Origin: Phaeobacter sp. HF9A
GTDB lineage: Bacteria > Pseudomonadota > Alphaproteobacteria > Rhodobacterales > Rhodobacteraceae
NCBI RefSeq assembly: GCF_011806385.1
Contig: NZ_JAATOX010000011.1
Location: 1 to 58,890 of the forward strand
Direction of reading: 5' to 3'
DNA length: 58,890 nt
In this document: one piece after another, positions 44,083 through 52,934 of the stretch
Layout of the letters: each line of letters starts with the position of its first letter
How positions within the stretch are numbered: position 1 is the first letter of the stretch
Program-made: the position numbers and the translations under genes
Notes under the pieces: model-generated
Seen by the model: the letters and a program-made list of their open reading frames with translations, nothing else
Told to the model about the DNA's origin: nothing
The model's database searches: none

Positions 44083-44259
44083 ATGACCCGTGTCTTGTTT
44101 GCTCTGGCGGTTGCCCTGTCGCTTGCCGCCTGCGGTGTGGACGGCGAGCCGGTCCGCCCCAGCCTGAACGCGGGTCTTGGGATCTCCAACAGCGGTGTCC
44201 ATCTGGGCGGCGCGCTGGGGGTCAGCAAGGGGCCGGTCAGCGTGAGCGTCGGCCTGTGA
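44083..44259 (+). CDS. Small lipoprotein, LptM-like position and motif
   Basis: 58 residues: MTRVLFALAVALSLAAC signal with lipidated Cys17, then CGVDGEPVRP, which fits the C-G-x-x-G-x-x-x-x-P start of LptM/YifL lipoproteins (usual form CGxKGPLxxP), then a Gly/Ser-rich tail. LptM helps mature the LptDE lipopolysaccharide translocon, and its gene often sits just before lysA, as here. GAGGAG lies 7 nt before the ATG; GTG 44074 is a weaker alternative. Overlaps the next lipoprotein gene by GTGA. Confidence 0.75.
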   Translation: MTRVLFALAVALSLAACGVDGEPVRPSLNAGLGISNSGVHLGGALGVSKGPVSVSVGL

Positions 44260-44405
44260 TCCGCGCCGCCGCATTGCTGGTTCTGGCGCTTGTTGTTGCA
44301 GGCTGCGACAGCGCCGCCCCACGCCGCAGCGATCCGACAGAGCCGACCGAGCCGGGCATCCATGTCACCGGTGAGGCCCGCATCGGCGTGGTCTGGGGCG
44401 ACTGA
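44256..44405 (+). CDS. Second small lipoprotein
   Basis: 49 residues starting at GTG in a GTGA overlap with the preceding gene: MIRAAALLVLALVVAGC gives a clean lipobox with Cys17, then a short polar tail (DSAAPRRSDPTEPTEP). No known family. Together with the first lipoprotein it forms a coupled pair between argH and lysA. Confidence 0.7.
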   Translation: MIRAAALLVLALVVAGCDSAAPRRSDPTEPTEPGIHVTGEARIGVVWGD

Positions 44406-44429
44406 GCCTAGGGTCAACGGGGGCCGGGC

Positions 44430-44442
44430 CACCAAATTGGTG
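44430..44442. promoter_or_regulatory. Palindrome CACCAAATTGGTG upstream of lysA
   Basis: Perfect 6-base arms around a central A, 80 nt before the lysA start. Possible operator for a lysine or LysR-type regulator; unproven. Confidence 0.35.
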
Positions 44443-44521
44443 TCAGGATCGCGCAATGTCTTGTGCGGTTGCATGATCTGGCCAGTTGATCCCGCCGCCG
44501 CTTTTGCCCTAAAGGCTGATC

Positions 44522-45787
44522 ATGGATCATTTTCTCTATCGCGATGGCGCATTGCACGCCGAGGACGTCCCAGTGGCCGAGATTGCTGCGGCTGTGGGCA
44601 CGCCGTTTTATGTCTATTCCACCGCCACTTTGCTGCGCCACTTTCGCCTGTTTGACGAGGCACTCGCGGGCACCGAGCATCTGGTCTGCTATGCGATGAA
44701 GGCGGCCTCCAACCAGGCGATCCTGAAGACGCTGGCGCAGGCGGGCGCGGGCATGGATGTGGTCAGCCAGGGCGAATATCTGCGCGCCAAGGCCGCCGAT
44801 GTGCCGGGTGACAAGATCGTGTTCTCCGGCGTTGGCAAGACCGCCGCGGAGATCCGCTGCGCGCTGAGCGGCGGCATTCGCCAGTTCAACGTCGAATCCG
44901 AGCCGGAGATGGAGGTCATCAACGCCGTCGCGCTGGAGCTGGGTGTGACCGCGCCGATCACCGTGCGGGTGAACCCGGATGTGGACGCCAAGACCCACGC
45001 CAAGATCGCCACCGGCAAATCCGAGAATAAATTCGGCATCCCGATTGCCCGCGCGCGTGAAGTTTATGCCCATGCCGCCAGCCTGCCCGGGCTGGAGGTG
45101 ATCGGCATCGACGTGCATATCGGCTCGCAGCTTACCGAGCTGGAGCCCTTCCGTCTGGCCTATCAAAAGGTTGCCGAGCTCACGCAGACCCTGCGCTCCG
45201 ATGGTCATGACATCCGCCGCCTCGATCTGGGGGGCGGCTTGGGTATCCCCTATACCCGCTCCAACGAAGCGCCGCCGCTGCCGGTGGAATACGGCCAGCT
45301 GATCAAGGATGAGCTGGGTCATCTGAACTGCGAGATCGAGATTGAACCGGGTCGGTTGATCGCGGGCAACGCGGGGCTGATGGTCTCCAAGGTGATCTAT
45401 CTGAAACAGGGCGAGGGACGGGATTTCCTGATCCTGGATGGCGCGATGAATGACCTCATCCGCCCGGCGATGTATGATGCGCATCACGATATCGTACCGG
45501 TGCAGGAACCGGCGCCGGGGGTGGAGCCGCAGCCCTATGACATCGTCGGCCCGGTCTGCGAGAGCGGCGACACCTTTGCCAAGCAGCGCCTGATGCCACC
45601 GCTGAGCGCGGGCGATCTGGTCGCCTTCCGCAGCGCCGGGGCTTACGGCGCGGTGATGTCGAGCGAATATAACTCCCGCCCGCTGATCCCCGAGGTTCTG
45701 GTGCAAGGCGATCAATTTGCGGTCATTCGCGAACGTCCGAGCTTTGACGAAATGATAAACCGCGATACCATCCCGGAATGGCTGTAA
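44522..45787 (+). CDS. lysA: Diaminopimelate decarboxylase
   Basis: PLP enzyme that makes L-lysine from meso-diaminopimelate. 421 residues: PLP-Lys in CYAMKAASNQ (Lys60), HIGSQL (about 199-204), LDLGGGLGIPY phosphate-binding loop, and the C-terminal CESGDTFAK with the active-site Cys of the partner subunit, then AGAYGAVM. Complete and typical. Confidence 0.97.
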   Translation: MDHFLYRDGALHAEDVPVAEIAAAVGTPFYVYSTATLLRHFRLFDEALAGTEHLVCYAMKAASNQAILKTLAQAGAGMDVVSQGEYLRAKAADVPGDKIVFSGVGKTAAEIRCALSGGIRQFNVESEPEMEVINAVALELGVTAPITVRVNPDVDAKTHAKIATGKSENKFGIPIARAREVYAHAASLPGLEVIGIDVHIGSQLTELEPFRLAYQKVAELTQTLRSDGHDIRRLDLGGGLGIPYTRSNEAPPLPVEYGQLIKDELGHLNCEIEIEPGRLIAGNAGLMVSKVIYLKQGEGRDFLILDGAMNDLIRPAMYDAHHDIVPVQEPAPGVEPQPYDIVGPVCESGDTFAKQRLMPPLSAGDLVAFRSAGAYGAVMSSEYNSRPLIPEVLVQGDQFAVIRERPSFDEMINRDTIPEWL

Positions 45788-45883
45788 CGCCCCGGCAGGT
45801 CCTGACCTGAGTATTTGCCGCGGCGGGCAGGCTGATGGCCGGGGTGCGCACTCCGGCCAGAACGCGCGCGGAGGCAGAGCGGA

Positions 45884-48550
45884 ATGACCGATCACATCCC
45901 CCCCGAGAGCCCTGTTGAGGCCCGTCCCGACGACAGCGCCATGGCGCTCGCCGCGTTGCGGCCCGCGCTGGCGCTGACCTGGGCGGGCATGGCGGCGGAG
46001 CGGCTCTGGCGGGCCTTCTGGCCGCTGGCCACGGTTGTGTTGCTGACCTTCGGCCTGCTGCTGCTCGGGGTGCAGGACTGGATGCCGGTCGAGGCCGCCT
46101 GGACGCTGGCGGTGCTCCTGCTGCTGGGGGCCGTGGCGGCGCTGGCCTGGGGGATCTGGCGCATGCGCTGGCCACGCCGGTCCGAGGCGCTGATGCGTCT
46201 CGATGAAACCCTGCCGGGACGTCCCATCACCGCCTTGCTCGACAGTCAGGCCTCCGGCGCGCAGGATCCCGCCTCCGTCGCGCTCTGGCAGGCGCATCAG
46301 GCCCGTATGGCCGCCCGCGCCGCCAAAGCCGAAGCGCCCGCGCCCAACCTGCGCATCGCCGCCCGCGATCCCTTTGCCCTGCGCTATGTGGCGCTTCTGG
46401 TGCTGGTCACCGGCGCGCTCTTTGGCAGTGCCTGGCGGGCGGGCTCGGTCGTGGATCTGTTGCCGGGGCGGGCCAATGCCGGGCTCACCGGCCCCACCTG
46501 GGAGGGCTGGGTGCAGCCGCCGCGCTACACCGGCCTGCCGACGCTCTACCTTGGCGACATGGCAGACGACGTGCTGCGGGTGCCCGAAGGCAGCCATATG
46601 ACCCTGCGCTTTTATGGCGAAATCGGCGATCTGACCCTTGCGGAAACCGTCTCTGGCCGCACCGGCGAGCTGCCCTCTGCCTCCGACCCGGAACAGAGCT
46701 TTGACATCACCCGCGCGGGCGAGTTGAGCATCAACGGTGCCGGCGGGCAGCACTGGCGGGTGGAAACGATCCCCGATGCGCCGCCGGGCCTGACCATTGC
46801 GGGCGCGCCGGAGCTCGCCTCCGATGGCAGCATGGCGCTGCCCTTTGAGGTGGTCGATGATTACGGCGTGGTCGGCGGCAGCGTGACCATCACCCTGGAC
46901 GCCGCCGCGCTGGATCGCCGCTACGGGCTGGCAACCCCGCCGGATGCGCGCGAGCCGCTCACGCTGCCCTTGCCGCTGGCCCTGACCGGTGATCGCCGCC
47001 AGTTCACCGAGGCGCTGGTGGAGGATTTCTCCGACCATCCCTGGGCCAATATGCCGGTGACCTATACGCTGCGGGCCGAGGATGCCTCCGGGCAGCTCAG
47101 CGCCCCCGCAACGCTCTCGGCGCCGCTGACCGCGCGACGGTTCTTTGACCCGATGGCGGCGGCACTGATCGAACAGCGCCGGGATCTTCTCTGGGCGCGC
47201 GCCAATGGGCCGCGGGTGGCGCAGATCCTGCGCACGCTCAGCCACCGGCCCGAGGAGGTCTTTGCCGATATGGGCATCTACCTGCAACTGCGCACCATTC
47301 TGAAACGGCTGGAAGCCTACGACCGGGCGCCAGAGGGCTTACAACCCTCCGGGCAGGAGGAAATCGCCGCCGCGCTCTGGGCGCTGGCCAATCAGATTGA
47401 AGAGGGCGACGTGGGCGATGCGCTTGAACGCATGCGGCAGGCGCAGGAGCGGCTCAGTCAGGCGATGCGCGATGGCGCCAGCGATCAGGAAATCGCCCGG
47501 CTGATGCAGGAGCTGCGCGAGGCAACGCAGGACTACCTGCGCCAGATCTCGCGTCAGGCGCAGCAGCAGAATGACGACTCCCAGCAGGGCGAGGCCGGAC
47601 AGGAGAGCCTGCAACTCAGCCAGCAGGATCTGCAAGCGATGATGGACCGCATTCAGGAGCTGATGGAGCAGGGCCGCATGGCCGAGGCCGAGCAGGCGCT
47701 GCGCGAGTTCCAGCAGATGATGGAGAATATGCAGGTCACCCAGGGCCAGGGCGGCGAGGGCGGCAGCCCCGGCGAACAGGCGATGGAGGGGCTCGCCGAG
47801 ACCCTGCGCGAACAGCAGGGCCTGTCGGATCAGGCCTTCCGCGACCTTCAGGAACAGTTCAATCCCAACGCCGGACGGGGCCAGTCACAGGGCAACGAGG
47901 GCCGCAACGGCGGGCTTGGCCGGGGCCAGAGCCACGAGGGCGGGCAAGGGGGTCAGGGCGCGGGCGAGGGCCAAAATCCGGGCGAGCAGGGCAGCGGTCA
48001 GGACCGCGCCGAGGGCGGTCAGGGGCAGGGCGGTGGCTCGGAGCCGGGCAGCCCCGGCGATCTGGCCCAGCGACAGCAGGCCCTGCGCGATCAGCTTCAA
48101 CAGCAACGTGACGGGCTGCCACTGGGCGGCGCCGAGGGCGAGGCCGCCCGCGACTCGCTGGATCAGGCCGGACGCGCCATGGAGGGCGCGCAGCAGGCCC
48201 TGCGCGAGGGCGACTATGCCGAGGCCATCGACCGCCAGTCCCAGGCGATGGAGGCGCTGCGCGACGGCATGCGAGCGCTGGGCGATGCGATGGCGGAGCA
48301 ACAGCAGCCCGGCCAGCAACCCGGCGGCACGCAGCGCGGCCAATCCAGCCGTCAGGGCAATGCGCTCGACCCGCTTGGCCGGGACCGGGGCGGGCAGGGC
48401 AGCGACATGTTCAGCCGCGACACGCTGGGCGACGGGCAAGCCTATCGCCGCGCCTGGGACCTTCTGGAAGAAATCCGCCGCCGCGCCGGAGATCGCGGCC
48501 GCAGCGACACCGAACGCAGCTACCTGCAACGGCTGCTGGACCAGTTCTGA
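45884..48550 (+). CDS. TIGR02302/DUF4175 membrane protein
   Basis: 888-residue protein of the alphaproteobacterial TIGR02302/DUF4175 family, function unknown. Three hydrophobic segments lie near the N-terminus (about 48-65, 70-90 and 167-185), then a beta-rich periplasmic-looking region (about 200-430), then a long Gln/Met/Arg-rich coiled coil (about 495-650). A low-complexity Gly/Gln/Glu linker follows (about 665-735), and a conserved helical C-terminus (LLEEIRRRAGDRGRSDTERSY). The Gln-rich segment and Gly-Gln repeats are unusual but typical of this family. Encoded 96 nt after lysA. Confidence 0.9.
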   Translation: MTDHIPPESPVEARPDDSAMALAALRPALALTWAGMAAERLWRAFWPLATVVLLTFGLLLLGVQDWMPVEAAWTLAVLLLLGAVAALAWGIWRMRWPRRSEALMRLDETLPGRPITALLDSQASGAQDPASVALWQAHQARMAARAAKAEAPAPNLRIAARDPFALRYVALLVLVTGALFGSAWRAGSVVDLLPGRANAGLTGPTWEGWVQPPRYTGLPTLYLGDMADDVLRVPEGSHMTLRFYGEIGDLTLAETVSGRTGELPSASDPEQSFDITRAGELSINGAGGQHWRVETIPDAPPGLTIAGAPELASDGSMALPFEVVDDYGVVGGSVTITLDAAALDRRYGLATPPDAREPLTLPLPLALTGDRRQFTEALVEDFSDHPWANMPVTYTLRAEDASGQLSAPATLSAPLTARRFFDPMAAALIEQRRDLLWARANGPRVAQILRTLSHRPEEVFADMGIYLQLRTILKRLEAYDRAPEGLQPSGQEEIAAALWALANQIEEGDVGDALERMRQAQERLSQAMRDGASDQEIARLMQELREATQDYLRQISRQAQQQNDDSQQGEAGQESLQLSQQDLQAMMDRIQELMEQGRMAEAEQALREFQQMMENMQVTQGQGGEGGSPGEQAMEGLAETLREQQGLSDQAFRDLQEQFNPNAGRGQSQGNEGRNGGLGRGQSHEGGQGGQGAGEGQNPGEQGSGQDRAEGGQGQGGGSEPGSPGDLAQRQQALRDQLQQQRDGLPLGGAEGEAARDSLDQAGRAMEGAQQALREGDYAEAIDRQSQAMEALRDGMRALGDAMAEQQQPGQQPGGTQRGQSSRQGNALDPLGRDRGGQGSDMFSRDTLGDGQAYRRAWDLLEEIRRRAGDRGRSDTERSYLQRLLDQF

Positions 48551-48639
48551 CACGGCGCCATCCCTTTGGCATTCACACAGGTGTGATACCGCAGGGCGAA
48601 TTTGATGTGTGTGACCAACGGGCGGCGCCCCGCAAAACT

Positions 48640-48665
48640 GGCCCGAATAATTGGCCCGAATAATT
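48640..48665 (+). repeat. 13-bp tandem duplication
   Basis: GGCCCGAATAATT occurs twice (48640-48652 and 48653-48665) followed by a partial third copy GGCCGGAAT. Located in the AT-richer gap downstream of the TIGR02302 gene. Confidence 0.8.
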
Positions 48666-48821
48666 GGCCGGAATGTTGCGCCGTTTCACGCAAAGCCGGA
48701 CCCATGTCGCGCAGCGTGAAGCGGCGTGAACATATATACCGCTTCGTTTGCAGACCGTCGTATTGGGGGATCAGAACGACCGGGTCGTTTGGGTCTCTGT
48801 GCGTTCAGGCGGGTGTGTCCT

Positions 48822-49253
48822 TCAAGTGGGTAATCCATCTTGCGAAAAGTCTTCGAAAAGAGCGACCCGCCCCCAAATCAGCTGCATACCCGATAAAACC
48901 CCGCCGTTCCGTTCGAAATAGTCACGATGTCCCACGCGCCAGTCTTCCAAGCTGTCATCCTCGCCTTCGGCAAGAGCCATATCCTCGGTCACTTCATCGA
49001 ACCTGCACCGGATCAACTCAAGAGTCTCGATCACGAGAGCGGGAGTGCCGTCCCAATTGAGACAGATATCGCGCCGGCCTACCTTTGGAAAAGGCTCGCC
49101 ATCTTGGAACTCATGCAACGCGCTACAGGTTGCGACCTTCCTTCCACTGCGTACCAATGACAACAATGCGCGGCTTAGAGCTGGGCTATCTCCAAATCTG
49201 AATGTTTCAGCCGATGGGTAGCGCGATTTCAGATCGCTTAGGGTCGTGGCCAT
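48822..49253 (-). CDS. ASCH-domain protein
   Basis: 143 residues. The core KVATCSALHEF, F.VGRRDICLNWDG and CRFDEVTEDMALAEGEDD fits the ASCH (ASC-1 homology, RNA-binding-like beta-barrel) fold, found in RNA-related and toxin-associated proteins. The gene and its flanks are clearly less GC-rich than neighbours (around 52-55% against over 65% by counting single lines), suggesting horizontal acquisition. Isolated on the minus strand between two plus-strand or divergent units. Confidence 0.8.
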   Translation of the reverse strand: MATTLSDLKSRYPSAETFRFGDSPALSRALLSLVRSGRKVATCSALHEFQDGEPFPKVGRRDICLNWDGTPALVIETLELIRCRFDEVTEDMALAEGEDDSLEDWRVGHRDYFERNGGVLSGMQLIWGRVALFEDFSQDGLPT

Positions 49254-49459
49254 GTCAGTTTTGCTCCTCTAAGCGTGCGAACCCCACATCATCTCGCGGG
49301 AAACGGCTCCTTGTCGAAAGGCAGAATGAGAGGTGGCGGATTTGTCCCGCAAGTGACAGTCGACGGGATCTGTGGAACCGTGAACGCCACCATGCCACCG
49401 CCAGCGCATCCGTCGTGCCGGAGCCCAAGGGCTGGCGGGATCTGCCCGCGGCTCGCCGC
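49254..49459. other. Gap between ASCH gene and zinc-ribbon gene, no gene seen
   Basis: 206 nt without a convincing frame or ribosome site. It continues the lower-GC patch and could be the remains of an acquired segment. Nothing recognisable on either strand. Confidence 0.4.
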
Positions 49460-50395
49460 TTATTCTGCGGCGAGGGCGTTGGCCTTGGTGCTCAGCCACA
49501 GGCGCAGTTGGTCGACCCAGGCCACATAGGCGTTCAGATAGGGATCGGCCTGGGGCACATGCGCGGCGATGCTGCTGGCATTGCTGTAGGTCAGAATGGC
49601 CAGGCACATCAGCACGATCACCAGCACAAAGCCGCGCGAAAACCCGCTGGTGCGGGCCGGCGCCGCTGCCACATCTTCGCTGCTGTCCACATGGCCGTCC
49701 GCTCTTGGGCTGAGGCTGGAGCTGAACTCCTCGATATCCGGCAACAAGCCCCGGCGCGAGCCGGCGGGGATGGTCCCTGCGGTGGCCTCGGGGCCGCGCA
49801 TCCGGGTGAGACGCTCCTGTGCTTCCTGCGCCCGCACATCACCATCATCCAGTCTGGAGCGCCGGGGCGGGGCCGATGGCTCCGCGTCGGCGGGGCCGGG
49901 CTGTGGGTGGCGGTCGGGATCATGCAAGCCCAGCTCGGTCTGGGTTTCGATCTGTTCGCGACGGGATCGCAGGCTGGCCTCGCGCTCGGCCTCTTCGCGC
50001 AACACGCGGGAGATATCCGGGTCGAGTTGCCGCTTGACCGGCGGCTCTGCACCAAAGGCGGCTGGGGCGGGGGTGTCTTCCTCCTCCTCGTCCTCTTCCG
50101 GGGCGTCGGGGTCTTCTTGCCAATGGGCGTCGTCATCCTGGGCCACAACATCCGCCTCGGGCGCGGTGGGCCAGGTGGTCTCGGCCTCGGGCGCCTCTTC
50201 CGGGGCGGTCTCGTGCGCCGGATCTGCCGCCGGATCTGGGGCGGGGGCCGCGGTGGCCTCCTGCGCCAGCATGCGGGCCGAGGGCTGGAACCAGGTTTCG
50301 CCGCAATTGGAGCATTGCACGTCGCGGCCCTCGTCCGGGACCACATCCTCGGGCACCTCATACTGTGCGCCGCAATTGGGGCAAATCAGTCTCAT
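49460..50395 (-). CDS. Zinc-ribbon membrane protein (MJ0042-type finger)
   Basis: 311 residues: an N-terminal zinc finger with Cys5, Cys8, Cys28 and Cys31 (MRLICPNCGAQYEV ... CSNCGETWF), a long acidic Pro/Ala/Glu-rich linker (about 45-210), basic helical stretches, and a single membrane helix near the C-terminus (about 252-275). Function unknown; such proteins are often found beside ftsE in alphaproteobacteria. AAGGAG lies before the ATG. Divergent from ftsE. Confidence 0.85.
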   Translation of the reverse strand: MRLICPNCGAQYEVPEDVVPDEGRDVQCSNCGETWFQPSARMLAQEATAAPAPDPAADPAHETAPEEAPEAETTWPTAPEADVVAQDDDAHWQEDPDAPEEDEEEEDTPAPAAFGAEPPVKRQLDPDISRVLREEAEREASLRSRREQIETQTELGLHDPDRHPQPGPADAEPSAPPRRSRLDDGDVRAQEAQERLTRMRGPEATAGTIPAGSRRGLLPDIEEFSSSLSPRADGHVDSSEDVAAAPARTSGFSRGFVLVIVLMCLAILTYSNASSIAAHVPQADPYLNAYVAWVDQLRLWLSTKANALAAE

Positions 50396-50620
50396 CCGGT
50401 CTCCTTGGTGCGCGGCGTCACCGTGAAATGGGTGAATTTCCCCGCAATCATAGTAACTTCCTGAAAGGCAAGAAAGAGCCAATCCCCGGCCACCGTGCAG
50501 AATGCGTCCGCCGTGGCCCTGCGGGGCCATTGAAACTGCGGCTGAGCTCGTGCAAAACACCGCGACGGCGGCAAGACCACCGCAGGACAAACCGGCCAGC
50601 AGGCCGACTGGGGACCAGAC

Positions 50621-51298
50621 GTGATCGAACTCGAAGATGTGGGTTACAACTATGGCGGGGGAGAGCTGTTCAGCAATCTTTCGGTGCAGCTGGCGCCCGG
50701 CTCCTTTCATTTTCTGACCGGCCCGTCCGGCGCGGGCAAGACCACGCTGCTAAAGCTCTGCTACGGCGCGCTGACGCCGACCACCGGCCATGTGCGCGCC
50801 TTCAATATGGATGTGAAGGGGCTGGACCGCGATCAGATGGCATTCCTGCGCCGGCGCGTCGGGGTGGTGCATCAGGATTGCCGCTTTCTGGATCACCTGC
50901 CGGTGGTGGAAAACATCGCCTTGCCGCTGACCGTATCGGGGCGCGGCTTGCAGGATGAGCAGGCCAACCTCGCCGAGCTGATGAACTGGGTCGGGCTCTC
51001 TGACCGTATGAACGCCCTGCCGCCAGAGCTTTCGGGCGGCGAGCGCCAGCGGGCGGCCCTGGCCCGCGCGGTGATCCTCAGCCCCGAGGTGATCATCGCC
51101 GACGAGCCCACCGGCAACGTTGATTGGGAAATGTCGCAGCGGCTGCTGCGCCTCCTCGTCGAACTCAACCACATGGGCAAGACCATTCTGGTGGCCACCC
51201 ATGATCTGCCGCTTATTCGCGCTGCCAAGAACCAGGTGCAGGCGCGGGTGCTGCGGCTGTCAAACCGGCGGATCATCTCGGCGGGGGCGGATCTATGA
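50621..51298 (+). CDS. ftsE: Cell division ATP-binding protein FtsE
   Basis: ABC ATPase that with FtsX activates peptidoglycan hydrolases at the septum. 225 residues with Walker A GPSGAGKTTL, Q-loop VVHQDCRF, signature LSGGERQR, Walker B VIIADEPTG and switch ATHDL, all intact. GTG start at 50621, as the frame has no better start with VIELEDVGYNYG. Overlaps ftsX by ATGA. Confidence 0.95.
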   Translation: MIELEDVGYNYGGGELFSNLSVQLAPGSFHFLTGPSGAGKTTLLKLCYGALTPTTGHVRAFNMDVKGLDRDQMAFLRRRVGVVHQDCRFLDHLPVVENIALPLTVSGRGLQDEQANLAELMNWVGLSDRMNALPPELSGGERQRAALARAVILSPEVIIADEPTGNVDWEMSQRLLRLLVELNHMGKTILVATHDLPLIRAAKNQVQARVLRLSNRRIISAGADL

Positions 51299-52188
51299 AC
51301 GCGCTCAAGCAGCTGATCCTCGGGGATGCGCAGGCCGACCGGGTGGTGCCGCCCTCGGGATTTACCGCGCATCTGACCCTGTTTGTTTCCGGCGCCATGG
51401 CTTTTCTCTGCGTTTTTGCGCTGGCGCTGTCGATGGCCTCCGGGCGGGTGGCGCATCGCTGGTCCGAAGAGCTCGCCCGCGCCGCGACCCTGCGCATCAA
51501 CGCGCCGGCGGAACAACGCGCGGCCCAGACCGAGGCGGCGCTGGCGATCCTGCGCCAGACCCCCGGCGTTGCCAATGCCCGCGCGCTCAGCGACGATGAA
51601 CAAGCCGCGCTGCTGGCACCCTGGTTCGGTGCCGATATCCCGCTCGACACGCTGCCAGTGCCGCAGTTGATCGAGGTCACCGAGGGCGATCCCGGCTATG
51701 ACGCGCAGGGGCTGCGGCTGCGGCTTCAGGCCGAGGTGCCGGGCGCGGTGCTGGACGATCACACCCGCTGGCGGCGCCCCCTGGTGGAGGCGGCGATTGC
51801 GCTGCGCCGCCTTGGCGTGGTGTCGATCCTGCTGATTGGCGGCGCCATGGCGGCGATGATTACCCTGGCGGCCAATGCGGCGCTGGCCGCGAATGCGCAG
51901 GTGATCGAGGTGCTGCGGCTGGTCGGCGCGCAGGATCACTATATCGCGCAGGCCTTTGTGCGCCGGTTTACCCTGCGGGCGCTTTCTGGCGCGGCCGTGG
52001 GTGTCGTGCTGGGCCTGATCGGTGTCTGGCTGATGCCCGAAGCCTCCGCCGAAGGGGGCTTTCTCACCGGGCTGAGCTTCCAGAGCTGGGGCTGGCTGCT
52101 GCCGCTGGTGATCCCGCCCCTTGCCGCATTGGTGGCCTTTGCCGCCACCACCCGCGCCGCCCGCAAACGATTGGGAGAGCTGGCATGA
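51295..52188 (+). CDS. ftsX: Cell division protein FtsX
   Basis: Inner-membrane partner of FtsE. 297 residues: a cytosolic N-terminus, a first membrane helix (about 24-44), an extracytoplasmic domain (about 45-155) that would contact the hydrolase activator, then three more helices (about 175-200, 218-245, 262-285), the standard FtsX topology. Coupled to ftsE and, by ATGA, to the acyltransferase that follows. Confidence 0.92.
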   Translation: MNALKQLILGDAQADRVVPPSGFTAHLTLFVSGAMAFLCVFALALSMASGRVAHRWSEELARAATLRINAPAEQRAAQTEAALAILRQTPGVANARALSDDEQAALLAPWFGADIPLDTLPVPQLIEVTEGDPGYDAQGLRLRLQAEVPGAVLDDHTRWRRPLVEAAIALRRLGVVSILLIGGAMAAMITLAANAALAANAQVIEVLRLVGAQDHYIAQAFVRRFTLRALSGAAVGVVLGLIGVWLMPEASAEGGFLTGLSFQSWGWLLPLVIPPLAALVAFAATTRAARKRLGELA

Positions 52189-52934
52189 CAACCGCCCTGC
52201 AATATCTGCGATCCATCCTCTATGTGGTGCAGATCTATGCGATGATGCTGATCATCGGCATCCTCTTTGCCCCCTATGCGCTGCTCTCGAAAAACGGCGC
52301 GCGGCAGGCCTGCAAGACCTATGCCCGCTGGGCCATCTGGTCGGCGCGCTGGATGGTGGGGCTGCGCTGCGAGGTGCGCGGTCCGGTGCCCCGGGGCGAG
52401 GTGATCGTGGCCGCCAAACACCAGAGCTTTCTGGATATCATGGTCATCTTCAACGCGCTGCCGCAGGCCAAGTTCATCATGAAACGCGAGCTGATGTGGA
52501 CGCCGATCATCGGCGTCTACGCCAAACGCCTCGGCTGCATCCCGGTCAATCGCGGCAAGCGCGGCGCGGCGATCGCCAAGATGGTGCAGGATGTCGCCCG
52601 CGAGTTCACCGAGCCGGGCCAGTTGGTGATCTACCCGCAGGGCACCCGCGTCGCCCCCGGCGCGCAGAAACCCTATAAGGCGGGCAGCGGCGTGCTCTAT
52701 ACCGAACTCAAACAGCCCTGCGTGCCGGTGGCGACCAACGTGGGCCTCTTGTGGCCCCGCACCGGCATCCTGCGCAAACCGGGGCTGGGGGTGGTAGAGT
52801 TCCTCGACCCGATCCCGCCGGGCATGGAGCGCCATAGTTTCATGGCCGAGCTGGAAAAACGGATCGAGGCCAAATCCAATACATTGATGGCTGAACTGGG
52901 ATTTGAACAGGATGGACTTCCTCAAGACGGTTGA
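52185..52934 (+). CDS. plsC: 1-acyl-sn-glycerol-3-phosphate acyltransferase (PlsC family)
   Basis: Makes phosphatidate from lysophosphatidate and an acyl donor at the inner membrane. 249 residues: an N-terminal hydrophobic helix (about 12-32), the catalytic motif KHQSFLD (H-x4-D, about 85-91), and YPQGTR (substrate motif) in the second half. Coupled to ftsX by ATGA. The symbol follows the family; several PlsC-like paralogues are usual in this group. Confidence 0.9.
   Translation: MTTALQYLRSILYVVQIYAMMLIIGILFAPYALLSKNGARQACKTYARWAIWSARWMVGLRCEVRGPVPRGEVIVAAKHQSFLDIMVIFNALPQAKFIMKRELMWTPIIGVYAKRLGCIPVNRGKRGAAIAKMVQDVAREFTEPGQLVIYPQGTRVAPGAQKPYKAGSGVLYTELKQPCVPVATNVGLLWPRTGILRKPGLGVVEFLDPIPPGMERHSFMAELEKRIEAKSNTLMAELGFEQDGLPQDG

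Noticed and set aside
21280-44411. The 10-mer CTGAGCCTAG occurs at 21280-21289, 26481-26490 and 44402-44411, suggesting insertion-sequence ends.
   Set aside because: Each copy is explained by a stop codon or coding sequence of the adjacent genes, flanks do not match, and there are no target duplications.
47880-48090. Gly/Gln-rich repetitive coding stretch in the TIGR02302 gene, looking like a repeat array.
   Set aside because: It is in frame, irregular and typical of the linker in this protein family.
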